The notes: a model not told the origin generated them from the letters alone. DNA of 64,000 nucleotides from Styela clava (GCF_964204865.1 NC_135251.1:21204001-21268000); one strand, 5' to 3'. Shown: positions 26,198 through 38,904, counted from the stretch's first letter. Translations and numbers: made by a program.

Positions 26198-26717
26198 TTA
26201 TTTGCCCCAGGCAGCAGAATAGTTTGGCACGCCCCCACTGAGAAGATCCACAGCAAGCTCCATTGGGTGAAGAGGAAACACCTCAGAGGACATATAGCCA
26301 GTGCCTTTAACACTCACGCTTGCAGTCTTCTTCAGAAATAACCTGATAACCGCAGTAGTGCCTTCTAAGACTACAAAGAGTTGAATTTCTTGACTTCATC
26401 TCCGCAACTTCCCCGACACTACCATAATTGGCTTAGGAAAAGAATTTATTGCAATGAATTGAATTCCGAAAGATCAAGTTTTTTTGAAGAAAGGTGAAAA
26501 CCTCTCTTACATTGGCAGCATTAGCATAAGACATGATAAGCCAAGAACGAAATGACAGTGGATTATTTACAGAAATTTTTGGCAAAAAGAAGTTATCTTG
26601 CACAGCTGCAAGCACAACCAGGGCTGCAGAGTTTTGCAGACTTTCTATAGTAACAAAACATACTGGTAAAACACAAAAAGCATTAATTTTACCAAACGTT
26701 TTCAACAAGGCTTGCAT
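26198..26717 (-). CDS. Unrecognised coding-like region downstream of PARP1
   Basis: Two stretches on the minus strand look coding. The first, 26511-26717, opens with an ATG preceded by an in-frame TAA, encodes 69 residues (MQALLKTFGKINAF...SYANAAN) and ends at a good donor, AAT|GTAAGA; a strong internal acceptor (GTTTTACCAG) could also start it later. The second, about 26198-26393, encodes 65 residues containing FVVLEGTTAVIRLFLKK and PMELAVDLL and ending GGVPNYSAAWGK before TAA. This piece is richer in G+C than its surroundings, as the recognised exons are. Joining the two in a single frame fails with the acceptors I can see: the acceptor at 26394 makes the phase wrong, and a competing frame there is also open. 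The region may be a real gene with a missed exon, or a decaying one. I cannot assign a family. It follows PARP1 on the same strand after about 430 bases and converges with TMEM179. Confidence 0.4.
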
Positions 26718-27148
26718 GATCAATATTTTTTATAATCAAAATTTGACTCTCTTGAGCTCTGGCGTCTTTCGTTGAAATACGAATCGTAGTCAAAATTTCA
26801 CTCAAGTCTCACCGTTTGTAAATATTCACAGAATTAACAGTTGACAATACAAAATCCATTCATTCCTGTGTCAACGATTCCTAGTACTTAGATAAATCAT
26901 TGTTTAAGCTAGTTACCAGGTCAAATATACACTTATACAGCATACTGAAAATCAACCAAAATATTATGCAATACTACCTCACTACATCATGGTAATATCA
27001 TATCAGGCTACAGAACTAGTGAGAAAAATATTGCTGTTCATCGAATTCTTGTCAGTGGATGAATAATAACAAAATTGCATTCAAATAGTATTTGCAGAAT
27101 ATGCATGAAAAGCTTCCAGAAATTCTACTTCGCAAAGCACTTAGACTC

Positions 27149-30100
27149 TCACCATCTGCTTTGCATATTAAACTTGGTCTTGACCAAATATTTCAGATTA
27201 ACTTGGGCAGTGTCATAGACGATGTATTCATTATAGAGAAGAGATGATCGGTCTATGTTTGTGTCGACTCCAGTGCCAGAATGTGCAACGGTTCCGTCTT
27301 CCAAAATTAAGTCATGATTACTGTCAGGAGATGTTGATCCAACACCTTTGACACTGTGCTTCCCTTTTGGTAGCTTCATCACGTTCATAGCATCTTTCAG
27401 TTCATACCTTAAATTATTTATGGTTTATATAATTATTTTGATATTTTTTTAATAGCGAGTTGGTCAATATGCATCCCTGTTTTGTAGTGAACAGTCAAAT
27501 AATATCTGATGGCTAACAACCAAGACCAATGCCTAAAAAGAAGAGTAATTAATTCCGCTGTGATCTGGATTGAAGGTCACTGACATTTATGAATTGATAA
27601 ATTTTTGTAAATAATTTTTTTTGTAAAAACAGATTTAAAAGGGTTCACCTACACTTTTAAATAGTGAAAGATGTTTGGAATCTTGTCAATATGCATCCAT
27701 AGAAAAGTGGAGTTTGAAAAAACACCAACAGCACTAGGCTACATTAAATTTTTAGTAAATTTTTCTAGTTGTATACAAAGCTATTTTTTTTTCTGAGTTG
27801 CCAAAAATAAATTTTTTTTTCTGAGTTGCAAAAAATAGATTTTTTTTTCTATGAAACCTGACACATTTGTGTGGTGTAGCTGGCTGTTAGGTGAAACAAT
27901 ACTTACATGTTTCCAAGAGCAACCTCAGCAAGTAGAAGGAGACCAGTGGGATTGGAATGAGAACAATTGCAATAGTTCGCACTTTTTGACACCATGTCAG
28001 CAAAATATATACCTTTTCCAAACATATATCCGGTCTGAAATAAAAAAATTGTTTTGCAAATAAAAAGTAGTTTTCAATCTTTGACTTATCAAACCTTAAA
28101 TCATGATATAAATTTTAATGAGGCATTCTGACTACTGACTATGAGACTGTTTGTTTGACATTAGAATATTTGTTTTCTTAAAAAGTCCTGGCATGGCGTG
28201 GTTTTGCTGATATTGGAGTCGAGCCAAGGTACATTTTACACACAATAAATTGACTGCTTTAATATTAATAACTGTGGTAGGTAGTCTAGTGTTAATTTCC
28301 CTACCAACACCAGAGCCATAATTACAAACCTTTATCCTGATGAATCTAGTTTTGGAATAATTCTCAAGGTCTCACAATAAGTTGGATACATACTGTTTAA
28401 TCACTCTTATTCTCGGATAGTTTTTTGAATCCGGGAACAACTTACCACAGGTGCTTCAGGTGGAGCGATTCTCAACCCTTGTGATAAAATTCCAGCATAA
28501 TTTGTGACACGAGATCCGTGCCATAGCAGTCGTCTGTTGGGAAGACTTTTAAATGGCTTGAATCTTGTGCGCTCTCCTGTATTCATATAGTTTCATGAAA
28601 AGTTTTTAAAATGATATTTCATACAATGTGTATCATGAAATGTACAAACAACATAGTTTTTCTTATTTTTTTGAAACGAAATTACAAAAATATCTACCAT
28701 GACGAATTTTCTAGACAGTGACTAGCATGTGTCAACTAACCAATAACCGATATAAAATTCAACATACCTTTCCTGTCAACTTCAAAAACTTGCTCCACTT
28801 CAAGAGAATATCCTGAATGGGTTTTGGCATGAGTGTTCTTTACCATTTTCACAATAGTTTTGTGCATGTCATGATCTTTTTCCAGAGGCTACAATTCAAA
28901 TTTCACAACAGTTAGTTTTTGAAGCTTGACCCGCTTCGTAGTAAGTATTGCGCAGCGTTGTTGCGAGCAATGAAGATAAATGTCCCCAATCACATAAAGT
29001 TATAAAAATTTTACAATAATCGAGAAATGGCAAAAACTGAATAATTTACTTCATTAGTTTAAGTTTCCTTGAGACATTTATTAATAATAGTGATGATATT
29101 GATATATTTTGATGCATTTATTTTGATGCAATGTGATCATTCTAACCAGATGTTTCTTCACTTCTGTAATCCCACCCAGAATGATTAGTTTTTCCCAATT
29201 CAAGCCCTCATATTCTGTCAAATACAGGGCCACTTCACAATTTGAAGATTTATAATTTAGAGATAATTTAAAGATAAGATACCATGAACTTTCCTTAAAA
29301 ATTACCTTGATTTCGCATTGTAATTTTTGGTATTGAACATCAAGTGGATCCACTTCTTCATCTTCTTTCTTGACGTCTTTATCTCCTTGCAATAAATTAT
29401 ATGCCACCTCTATATCAAGCAAATTATCTATCATTTCCACCTAATAACAAATAAATACAGCGGTAATTTCCAAGTACTCTCTTTACCAAGCTAAAATATA
29501 ATAAAAAAATAGTAAAATAACCTTTGATTTTATCAGGTCCAAGTTATCAAGCATTGGAGGTTGCTTCATTCCAAAATCGTGAGGAATCAAAGTATAAAAA
29601 CGATTCGAACAATCTAGAATCTTCGGTCCTGTCAGCTCTCCTCTGTCAATCAACTGAAAGAAATTATTGTGTTGAGGTTATTGGTTGTGGAGTAGGCTAT
29701 ACCTATGGATTGTTAAAAATCGCTTTCCTCCACAATTAATGGATCAATCAATTTTAAATTTTCAGTTCTTGAAGATAGTTGTCATCAAATGGTTATTATT
29801 TTTCTGATTTTTATACTTTTTCAGAGCCTGGTATTTCAACCAGATTTGCTGATTTTTGTAATTCAGAGAACCTAACAGTGAATATGGCATTCCAATATTT
29901 TTTTCTCACATTTGGCAGAAATTTTGCTGACATTACAGTGGACATATTAGTCATTTGTAGGTCATTCACATTTGATGTTCTGATATTTGAGCATTACATT
30001 CTTTTGTAATCCCAGATCAAAATGGAATCAATGTTCACTTAAGGACAAATAAGGTCACCAGGCTACTTTAAGTACTAGAATGACCTGATTTAAGTCAGAT

Positions 30101-33100
30101 CAGTCTGCATTTCAAACTCAGACATTGGAAGAAATCAAAAAGTACATCAATGGATCATTCAACAAAGACATGGCAATTAGGATCGAAATATTATTGAAAA
30201 TTATAGACATGTCACCAAAATATTTCCTCTTATTTTTATCAGGTTTTTATCGATTAGAATAATAGTATAATCACTATAATTCTTTACCATGCATTTTATC
30301 TTCTATTCCTGGTAGGGTAGCACTGATTTTCAAAATCAAATATATAATCTACTATTCTGAATACGTTATGTAATATTATTCTTGAATATGGGATGTTGAA
30401 TATTTTCTAAATTAGTTCATGTTCATTAGATAAGCCAATGCATATTCAATGAGTTTGAATTTGGAAATGCAGAAAGGATGAGAGAAACAATGATTTGCTC
30501 GGTAGTTGGTATATGATACGGTATTTTTGGTCAATGATACAGTAATTAGTCATACAAAACTTTTCTAAATTATTCTTGAAATTAATATCTTAAAATATTG
30601 AATGTAAATATTTTTGGATAGATCCGATAACCGATTTGTTTTTCACATAGCTGAGAAATTTAGAAATAAGAACTACAGTACTAAATAGGTAAAAAATCAC
30701 CTCTGAAGCTTCTTGTAAAACAGAATAGGCCGTTTGCATTTGTCGTTTGCTGAGTTTACCCAATGGCATCTTATTCAGATCAATCTGGATTATGAATGAA
30801 AAATATTGAATGGTTCAAATATTCTATTACTTCACATATTTGTAAGTAATCCTTCTTTAGAAGTCTACTAAAGGTATGCAGGACTTTAATAGCAAAACAA
30901 TGCTATTCTAAACAATGCAAGTTTTGAAAAAATTAAAAAAAGGTTCTCAGTTAAACACTGTGAGAATTCGAATAAAAATAATTCTCGAAAAAATTTAAAT
31001 TGACTATGTAGTTGTTTTCGTCTATTTCTTTGTAACAGATTCACCATGAACAAGGCCGCAAGTTACAATAACTGCCTGAAATCACCAACAATAAAAAGGA
31101 ATATTTGAATAATCTTGACTCAACATAAGTATAACTAGCCCTAGGCAAAGTTGGAAATTTTGATGCCAGAGTTCGAAAAGTTTGAGTCCAGGATTTAGAA
31201 TTCAGACTCGAGATGCTATAGCTGTAATACTCCAACAACACTCCTTTGGTTTGGTCTATAGGTAGCCTGCCACCTTGCAGTTTAAATCAAATTTTACTTC
31301 AAATAATTTTTAGAATCGTTTGATTTCACATGAATCAAACTAAATCGAACCTCAAATTCCACCATCGCTCGTTTCATTTTCTCAATATCAAAAATCATTT
31401 TGATAATTTTCTGAACTTCATCATGTAGTTTCGAATTATTTCCTGCACTTTGTAAGCTTTTCAGTTTTTCGTCATCTTCTCCGTAATCAATTTCGAGTGG
31501 ATAAAATTTCCTCGGAAACTTTTGAAAATTTTTTGTTCCAAAATTATTACCTAGATTAAAAATATAAAAATGGCGATTCAAGAGTAGTGAAGTGAAAATA
31601 AATTGACATCCGATCAATTCAGTTAAAGATATTTGGAATTTAAATTCGTCATTTAAAAAAAAATTTAGAATGGTCTAGTCTGAAAAATGATCATCAAGCA
31701 ATTGAAGTCTCACAACATATTTCCTTAATTTTATGAACCTGTAAAAATTGGAAAACCAATCAAATAAGTGTTTATCTTAACATTCCTGCCAGTCCAAATT
31801 CAAAGTCGTATATATATTTAAACACTTATTTCAAACAGCCATATCTCAACAGTATCGTGATGTAGATGTAATTTGATTAAAATTTTTAAATTTAGTCGCT
31901 TTGTGAAGTTGATTGATTATGAAGACTAGTATTTTTGTCCAAAATTTTTTGCTATGTCCGAAAGGTTGGTTTGAGCATACTTATCCCATGAGATGAATTA
32001 CCATTCCAGCGAACCAGTCCAAAAATCCTCTAGCCCATATTTTCCTCTCACAGTGGAAGTAACACAATATTCATGAATATTTCCACGAATTTATAAAATA
32101 TACCTGTTTTTTCTAGATATAATTCTCGGAAATTGATAATTGCATTTTCTGCAGAATAAAAGTTGTCAAGCTTCGTTCCTCCAATAGATGTACCCACTCG
32201 ACCCCATGATCGAAATACGTAAAACCTTTTCCCAGAGTCAGACTCAAGTAACTGCAAGAAATAATTTAAAACGATATAGCCAACTACCTTATTTAAAAAA
32301 AAGTCAATTCATATCTTGATCAGATAATTTGTCGTTGTTGTTGTTCTTTTTAAAATTTTTGTTGTGGTTAAGAAAAATTTGCTTTTCTCTTCAAGTAATG
32401 AATACAAAATAACTTACCTGAAGTTTATAGTAGGAGTTAGATCCATGTTTCATGTCCACCATTGCAAGTGTTGCAGTGTATTTCAAATCTCCTTTGACCT
32501 GTTTAAACATCATTAGTAAAAAGCTATAAAATGATATGATATGGATATGAAGTGTACATAAGAATCATAAATTCTTGTTATTATTGAGTAAAAAATGCTT
32601 CTCTCTGCATATAATCCCTGTCACATGATAAAAAAATATTATAGGTCTAATCGAGCAATATTGTATGTTTACTCAAAACTAAGCTCTTATTCTCCTCCAA
32701 ATGAGAGTAAATTGCAAAAATGAATAAACTTACCAAACTAATCTCAATAAATGCCTGGAATACCTACGTTAAATCCATGCTTACCATAACATGAGTACGA
32801 TCCTCCAGGCCAGATTTAGGGTCGACAGCTGCACCGGACTTAACAACCATTTTGATTTTTTTGGCATTTGTTTCATATTTTTCCTCTTCTAATGCCCTTT
32901 TACCACCACCTCGATCTGTTTGTTCCGTTCCCCATTCAGCAATGGAATATTTTTTGAGAAAAGTGATCAAAGGTTGTGGAGAGGTCTGACTTTCAAGCGC
33001 TGTAATGATTTCTTCCGAAACAACAAAAACATCTTGCACTCGAGCATCAGAAATCTTTTTTCCCATTGCTTGAACTTCTTGTTTGGTGCTGATACAGAAG

Positions 33101-36100
33101 TAAGCCTTCCCCAAAGTAGTGGTTACACCACCCCCCAATTTCTCCAACAAAGCTTTGATATCACTTTTAGAGGTTGATAATTTTCCAATCAGCAACACCT
33201 TCTTTTGTTTCAGTGGTAACGGTGCAGCTCTCGGTGGAAACACCCTATCCAGCTTTTTGTATTTATACTTGCTAAAAAAATCATCCATTTCTTTAGCATA
33301 TTTTGGGAATGACCATTGATTTCTCACAATCTCAGTTGTGCTATAACTACAACTTGTCCATTCTGAAATCTGTCCTGTACAGTGATAATCGTGGCTTCCA
33401 ACAACTAAATTTCCTTTGCATTCTGGACAAAGTGGAAGAGCACCAAAAGTCATTCCATCACCAATAGCGAGATAAATGGCATCGATTCCAGTTGGTACTC
33501 TTTGTTTATTGTATTCTAGCAATCTAATTAATTCATCTTTCCTCATATCGAGTTTTTTCAATTTGTCAATGTTCTTCCACATCAATATTGACTGACTCTT
33601 CATTTTCTTTTTCAATTCCTCTTTAGCAGGATCTGTAAAAATATTTTATGCAATTGTGGAATTGATAACAAATATCTTTCTTGTCAATAAAGAATTTGTC
33701 CATATTCAAAGATAGGCTCTATCTTTCCATTCAAAATTGAATATAGGAGGCATTACTAATCCTGAGAATTTGAGTTATTTACAAGGAACCAACATAGATT
33801 GACCCGAATAATATGACAAGCCATAATTTTTTGTCCACTATGAAGCAGATTTTTTGTTCACCTGGAGCAGAGGCAGATGAGGCAGCGCTCGCATCTGTTT
33901 TTGATTTAGATCGTTTCTCCTTAGGTGCTAATAATTTCCTAATGCTGGCTTTGTCTTCAGCATCTAATCCATTAAAACCTGTTAACATTTCTGCAGTGAA
34001 ATGTTGCTGCCATCCCATGTCATCTTTCTTTTTGAGAAAGCATCCAACATGATGCCATCTATCTACCAATCCCAGCTGGGTAAAAAAAATATATTTTAAA
34101 AATAATATACATGGAAGTTGATGGACTGATTTAAACAACCCCAAAACTAATTATCTGCTAAATGTATAATCAAACATCAGGAAAAAACAGTTTGGCGAAG
34201 TGAAATTTTATAAAATTTCCGCTTGTGTAGAAAATTTTCCTCCTTTCCTCAAACAAATAGTAAATTGATTTGTTGTGTATCATGAACAACAGGTAGTATT
34301 TTGCCATTTTTCTGTGGCTCCAAGATAAAGAGAAATTCCAGCCAAGCAACTGAATGGTTAACTAATTATAGCACAAATTTAAGCTTGTCAACATATTTAA
34401 ATATGGAACCTGCGGTTTTTCTGGATGTTTCTCCTTGTGAGATAATCTAATTTCATCCTTTTCAATTTTATTATCACAACCTCGGCAAGTACTTCGACTC
34501 GATGTTGCATACTGAACCACAAAATCCTTGAGTGTTTTTGAGATTATCTGATAACATAAGAAGTAAAATGGAAATAATAAACAACAGCGATAACAAATAT
34601 ACTCCAATGTCAGAAATAAATTGCAATATACTGTAGGCCTTTTATTCTCATTGCTGTTATTCTCATTATATAAAGCAGTAGGAAAGGTCCTGTCTGGATT
34701 TCATGGCCTTTTTGAAGGAGAAATCGGGCGTGCAATCAGAAATTCCCGCGTGCAAATACGAATTTCGGGCGTGCAATTATAGCTCACGGCGTGCAAAACA
34801 ACTGCGCCCGCGTGAAACTGACTTCGACCTAAGATACCTTCCAATACATCCGCGTAAAATTACCGGTATTGGATACAAAATATGTTGAATCATAGCAAAA
34901 ATGGACGTTTGACCTTTGACCCCAAACATTATTTCTATATTATTGTCACTAATTTTGAGAGTGTTTGTGCGACTTTATATACCGGTACTGTTCAGTACAT
35001 CCGTGTAAAATTATTGTATAAAAAAATACGCTGAATCAAAGCCATAACTGGCCAGCGACGGTGAGGAGGCGATCTTTCTCATTCAACACGATACGGTTTT
35101 TTGCTTCGCATTTTTCGGTCATGCCAAATCTTGCAAGCTAGTACTAGTCGACAATTGTGAAGTTGTAATTTTTTGGCATCTTTCTATTACTAGATTATTG
35201 ATTTAAAAACTATTTAAACCGATTTACATTGGTGAGCAATTGCAAATTTTCGGCGTGCAGAATTGAATTCGCTCGCGTGCATTTTTGTTGAGCGCTAGCG
35301 CCCTCGGGCGTGCATCTGCCATGGAATCCAGTCTGGGGAAAGGTATCGCATGTTTGCTTATTTGCCTCAAAAATAATTAAAGGATATAACAGAGACGGGA
35401 TATATGTTCGAGACCTTACTGACCTAAGACTGATTCATTATAGTAGGACAACAGACATGAAATATACGAAAAAACTTCAGTACAATACACAGGACAAAGA
35501 GGTACGGCACAACGACGATATGTACAATAGTCAGTCAATAATAAACCCGAACATAATTTCGGCTACCAATTTTCCATGAATTGTATCATTCTGAATCATG
35601 CAATTCAAGTACCTTTGGTCCTTTTTTACTAGTTTTCGCACCACTAGCAAAACCGTCAATTTGAGCCTGTATTTTTTCTTGATCGGGAAATCGTAAACTG
35701 TTGAAATTTTTTATTTCTTCAGTATTCGTTGGACGACATTTTCCAAAGAAACACGAATAGTGATACCAATTGGGTTGCTGAAACAAAATTTTTATGTAAT
35801 TTAATAAATTAACCTCAAATTCAAGCCAATACTGCAATAAAGTATTTTAGATAGCCTACATTGATTACATTCAGTCAATATTATGTTTTAAAGATAAAAC
35901 AAAGAATTGACCAAGACCTGTAGTTGGCATGACAGGGGTAATAGTTTGTTGAATTCCTTCATTCAGTTATTTGGTATTACTCGGATAGAATTTGTCATAC
36001 AGCAGTACAGCGATACCAGAATACAATATTCCGGTATTCAGTATTAATTCTGGATGTGTAGGCTACTTCGCCTCATTAGCAATGTAGGCTAGTAATTAGA

Positions 36101-36303
36101 TAAACGAATTCGGTAGGTTACAATCTTTTTTCTTACATTCAATTCAGAAAACAAACAGTTACCCTTCCATCATAAAAGGGAGATTGAACCATCAACGCGA
36201 TTCTGAGAGAATCTTTTGCTATCAAACTTTTGCATCCTTTGCACTGTGATCTGTTGCTTTTTGCATATTCAGCAGCATAGTCGTAATCTTGTTTAACTTC
36301 CAT
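27149..36303 (-). CDS. PARP1: Poly(ADP-ribose) polymerase 1
   Basis: Fifteen exons in transcript order (36163-36303, 35613-35777, 34410-34547, 33862-34075, 32785-33632, 32418-32498, 32104-32251, 31351-31550, 30701-30784, 29522-29653, 29306-29440, 28768-28888, 28446-28576, 27907-28034, 27149-27407) give 974 residues; human PARP1 has 1014. The nuclear enzyme senses DNA breaks and attaches poly(ADP-ribose) from NAD+. Zinc finger 1 has C21, C24, H53, C56; zinc finger 2 C123, C126, H157, C160; zinc finger 3/PADR1 C288, C291, C304, C314. A BRCT domain spans about 363-450, the WGR domain includes FRSWGRVGT near 542-550, the helical domain spans about 640-760, and the ART domain ends the protein. The catalytic triad is intact: H822 (LLWHGSR), Y856 (GKGIYFAD), E949 ([10 protein letters not shown]). 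The ATG is the first after an in-frame TAG. The linker after zinc finger 2 lacks the DEVD caspase site of vertebrates. Confidence 0.97.
34689..35336. mobile_element. hAT-like non-autonomous element in PARP1 intron 2
   Basis: A 648-bp insertion is flanked by a perfect 8-bp duplication, GGAAAGGT (34681-34688 and 35337-35344). Its 19-bp terminal inverted repeats (CCTGTCTGGATTTCATGGC at the left, GCCATGGAATCCAGTCTGG at the right) match at 16 of 19 positions. Near both ends the motif GGCGTGCA or GCGTGCA recurs: at about 34728, 34746, 34767, 34789, 35254, 35274 and 35307. Clustered subterminal motifs are typical of hAT transposase binding sites. I see no transposase reading frame. Confidence 0.9.
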
Positions 36304-36413
36304 ATCAAGTACCAAAAACACAGCCTAAACAAACTCCTTTTACAGTATTAGGTATTTCTGCATATGCAGCAATTTGAAGATGCAAAACAATAACACAAAC
36401 CGGCTGATGTCGG

Positions 36414-36438
36414 CACGTGTTGACACACTGGTCACGTG
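36414..36438. promoter_or_regulatory. Two CACGTG boxes between PARP1 and a divergent gene
   Basis: CACGTGTT occurs at 36414 and again at 36433, 19 bases apart, in the roughly 180-bp gap between the PARP1 ATG (36303) and the divergent ATG at 36485. CACGTG is the canonical E-box for bHLH factors such as Myc/Max, USF and MITF. The paired arrangement in a bidirectional gap makes a regulatory role plausible, but there is no direct proof. Confidence 0.4.
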
Positions 36439-36484
36439 TTAAGCGCCTTATTTACATTCCCGCCTCGCGACAACTCACCCTAAG

Positions 36485-37220
36485 ATGATGTTACAAATAA
36501 GCGCTCTCAAAATATTCTTTACGCGTGGGCCGAAACGTCTAGTCTTGAACGAACGTTTAACAAAAAATACCCTGGCGACCTAGAGGTGATGCGGCTTCGC
36601 AAACGGAATTATTTCCATATCTATCAGAGGAAAAGAAATATGACAAACCGCCCAATAACATGGCAGGCTACGGCAAGCCACTCACTTCAAATCAACGTTG
36701 GACGTGGGATAGGTAGTCTAACTAGAGATTCGATTTTAATTCATGGACCTGAAGAGTATAACAAATATGAATCTCGTCTTTCCAGTCAGCTATCCTGACC
36801 TACGGTATATACTATGCGTGATTCGTTTCGAAGAGAGTTTCTATTTTGAGCAAATGGAGACGACTAGCGCAAAGGTGGCACATACCCTGTAGATGATTCA
36901 AATTTGTATCGAAAAAAATCGCTATTTGTATAGGCTACTCCCAAACGAAAAAGCCACAAAATTATTTCAGTCATCGGGGAATGTACATGAAGTGGCATTG
37001 AGCACCAAGCTCTACAGTACACAGTCGGTATCCAAATTTCTGAAATCGAACTTGCGAACAGCATCATCCTTAAAGATAGCCATACTTAAGCTTTCCTAAT
37101 TTGAATTCATTTGCACTATGCAGTCTAAATACAGCCTTACAAGAAAACGATGATGAAGCGTACATTAGTTCTACACTTCTTTCAGCTATTTGTCCTCACC
37201 CGCATATCGATGAGGTTTGA
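36485..37220 (+). CDS. Probable small multi-exon gene, family unknown, head to head with PARP1
   Basis: Coding-like text runs through three frames in a way that short introns explain. A workable model: exon 1 from the ATG at 36485 to 36524 or 36536 (MMLQISALKIFFTR...), exon 2 36586-36712 (DAASQTELFPYLSEE, later GYGKPLTSNQRWTWD), exon 3 36790-36874 (YPDLRYILCVIRFEESF), exon 4 from 36971 to 37027 or 37023 (SSGNVHEVALSTKLYS), and exon 5 from 37124. Exon 5 ends at TGA 37151-37153 in one phase, or in the other reads LNTALQENDDEAYISST and then ICPHPHIDEV before TGA at about 37218. Introns would be roughly 49-61, 77, 96 and 96 bases; PARP1 itself has an 81-base intron, so this is not extreme. The N-terminus, with basic and hydrophobic residues, could be a mitochondrial presequence. 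I recognise no family. The weakest points are intron 1 and the choice between two ends. Confidence 0.45.
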
Positions 37221-38904
37221 AACTACCAAAGAAATGACAAGAGATGCAGAAAAAAAATTTGATAACAAATTCACACAGTTGGCAAGCATAGAAAAATTGG
37301 CAGAAGCAATAGCAGCAGTGGAAAATTTGTAAATATTGCAAAAGCTCTATTGTGGAAGAATTATTTGTAATGAATGCAATATTGGCCTGTGTTGATTCAC
37401 ATTAAGAGTCAGATAGGACCTAATGATAACTTTTCCATGTAATATCAAAACATTCAAACTTATTTCACGTTCATTGGTAAGATATTACCAATATATTGTC
37501 TCAATATTATTCACACAATAATAAGAAACCAATACCCTACTACAAAATGCGAATATTTGGTCAAGTCATGAAACAAGGTATTTCACATAATATCACATTT
37601 GGGTAACATATTAAGACTTTTTTATTGGCTCATTAATTTTCACCATCATGTTGATGAGTATTCAAAAAAAATGGTTCAAAAAACAAAATTTTCTTACACA
37701 AAATTTCTATAATACCAGTTTAGTCCATTCAATTGGATACTAAACTAATCCAAAGGCTGACTAGGACCAGAATTTGTGATTTGCACTAATGTTTTCATGT
37801 CATGTTATCAGCTTTTCTCAGCCAGGTGGTAGATCCTAATCAGATTTTTGCTTGGATATCATGTGCTTTCAATTGAAATTAATAACAAATTTGACATTTT
37901 GTTGCATCACCATTTTCTACTTTTAATCCTACCAATAATGTACTACTTGAATCAAAACAATCATTACGGTTTTGCTGCCTGCCCTTGGGAGAAAAATTTA
38001 AACACAAAGCAGCATACTGAAATGGAAATTTCTGACACTATTTTGGTCATGGCAGGTGGAAAAAATTGAAATATGAGAAAAGTTTTGGACATGGCAATTC
38101 ATTATTTGATGCAAAAGCAATATTACACTTTTAAACATAATGTAATGAAATATTAAGTACCATATGGTGCGAGGCAGCATTTGCTTTCATTATTTCCGTT
38201 GATGATTTGATTTCGTCCAATTATCATTCAGGTAAATATTTTGAAATAATGGGAGTAAAGGATGGTAATGATATGATTGGGGAACAAATTCGCAGAGATG
38301 ATATATTATCAAATTATCTTTATTTAATGATTACACTTGAACTAGGCACACAGTTTTAGTATTTTTGGTCGTCATGAAATTTCAAATTCGAGGGTAGACT
38401 GTTTACACAAAGGCCGTAATAAAAGAAGTAAAGTTCAAGGGTTCACACATTTAGTTTGTCTTTACAAAAACAGATACTAATATTTTGTGGTTGGAATGTA
38501 TTTTTTGGCCACAGCCTAAATCAAATTTCAGTTTTGGTAATTATTGTTGCCATTTATGACATTCAGTAGATACATATAGTTAACTTTTTGGATGCTCTAC
38601 CGCATTTAGATTAGCGGTTACAATGTATACACTAAAAAAGATATAACACTTGTGTAATTTCCACAGAAAATCAATGTCAAAATATGGCAATTATTTTGTT
38701 CCATTGCAGAAGACTTGAAAATGGCAGAAATACACAAACTAGGTCAAAATGATCATAACCATGTAAAAAGTGAAGAGTTATAAAATTCCGCATAAGAAAC
38801 ACAAACTAAGATGAAATATCATATGACATTATCATGACTGCCTTCGAGTATGATTGATCAAAAAATGGTTACATTAGATTTCAAATTTGTTCACAATCAA
38901 TCTT
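37221..38904. other. Spacer between the divergent small gene and the CAD 3' end
   Basis: AT-rich sequence with no recognised gene. A 41-residue open stretch (37210-37332, MRFETTKEMTRDAEKKF... ending AVENL) overlaps the end of the preceding gene model in another frame and may be chance or an alternative end. Nothing else is supported. Confidence 0.5.

Noticed and set aside
32730..32750. A 21-base in-frame 'microexon' (AFIEISL) in PARP1, bounded by TATTCCAG and GTAAGT, between exons 5 and 6
   Set aside because: The intron before it would be only about 33 bases, and skipping it gives an exact-length match to the family ([14 protein letters not shown] against HVL|EKGGKVFSATL). It is most likely a decoy donor and acceptor.
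37210..37332. Open frame MRFETTKEMTRDAEKKF...AVENL as a frameshifted C-terminus of the small gene at 36485
   Set aside because: Joining it needs a one-base frameshift, while a splice model ends at TGA without any shift. I kept the simpler model.
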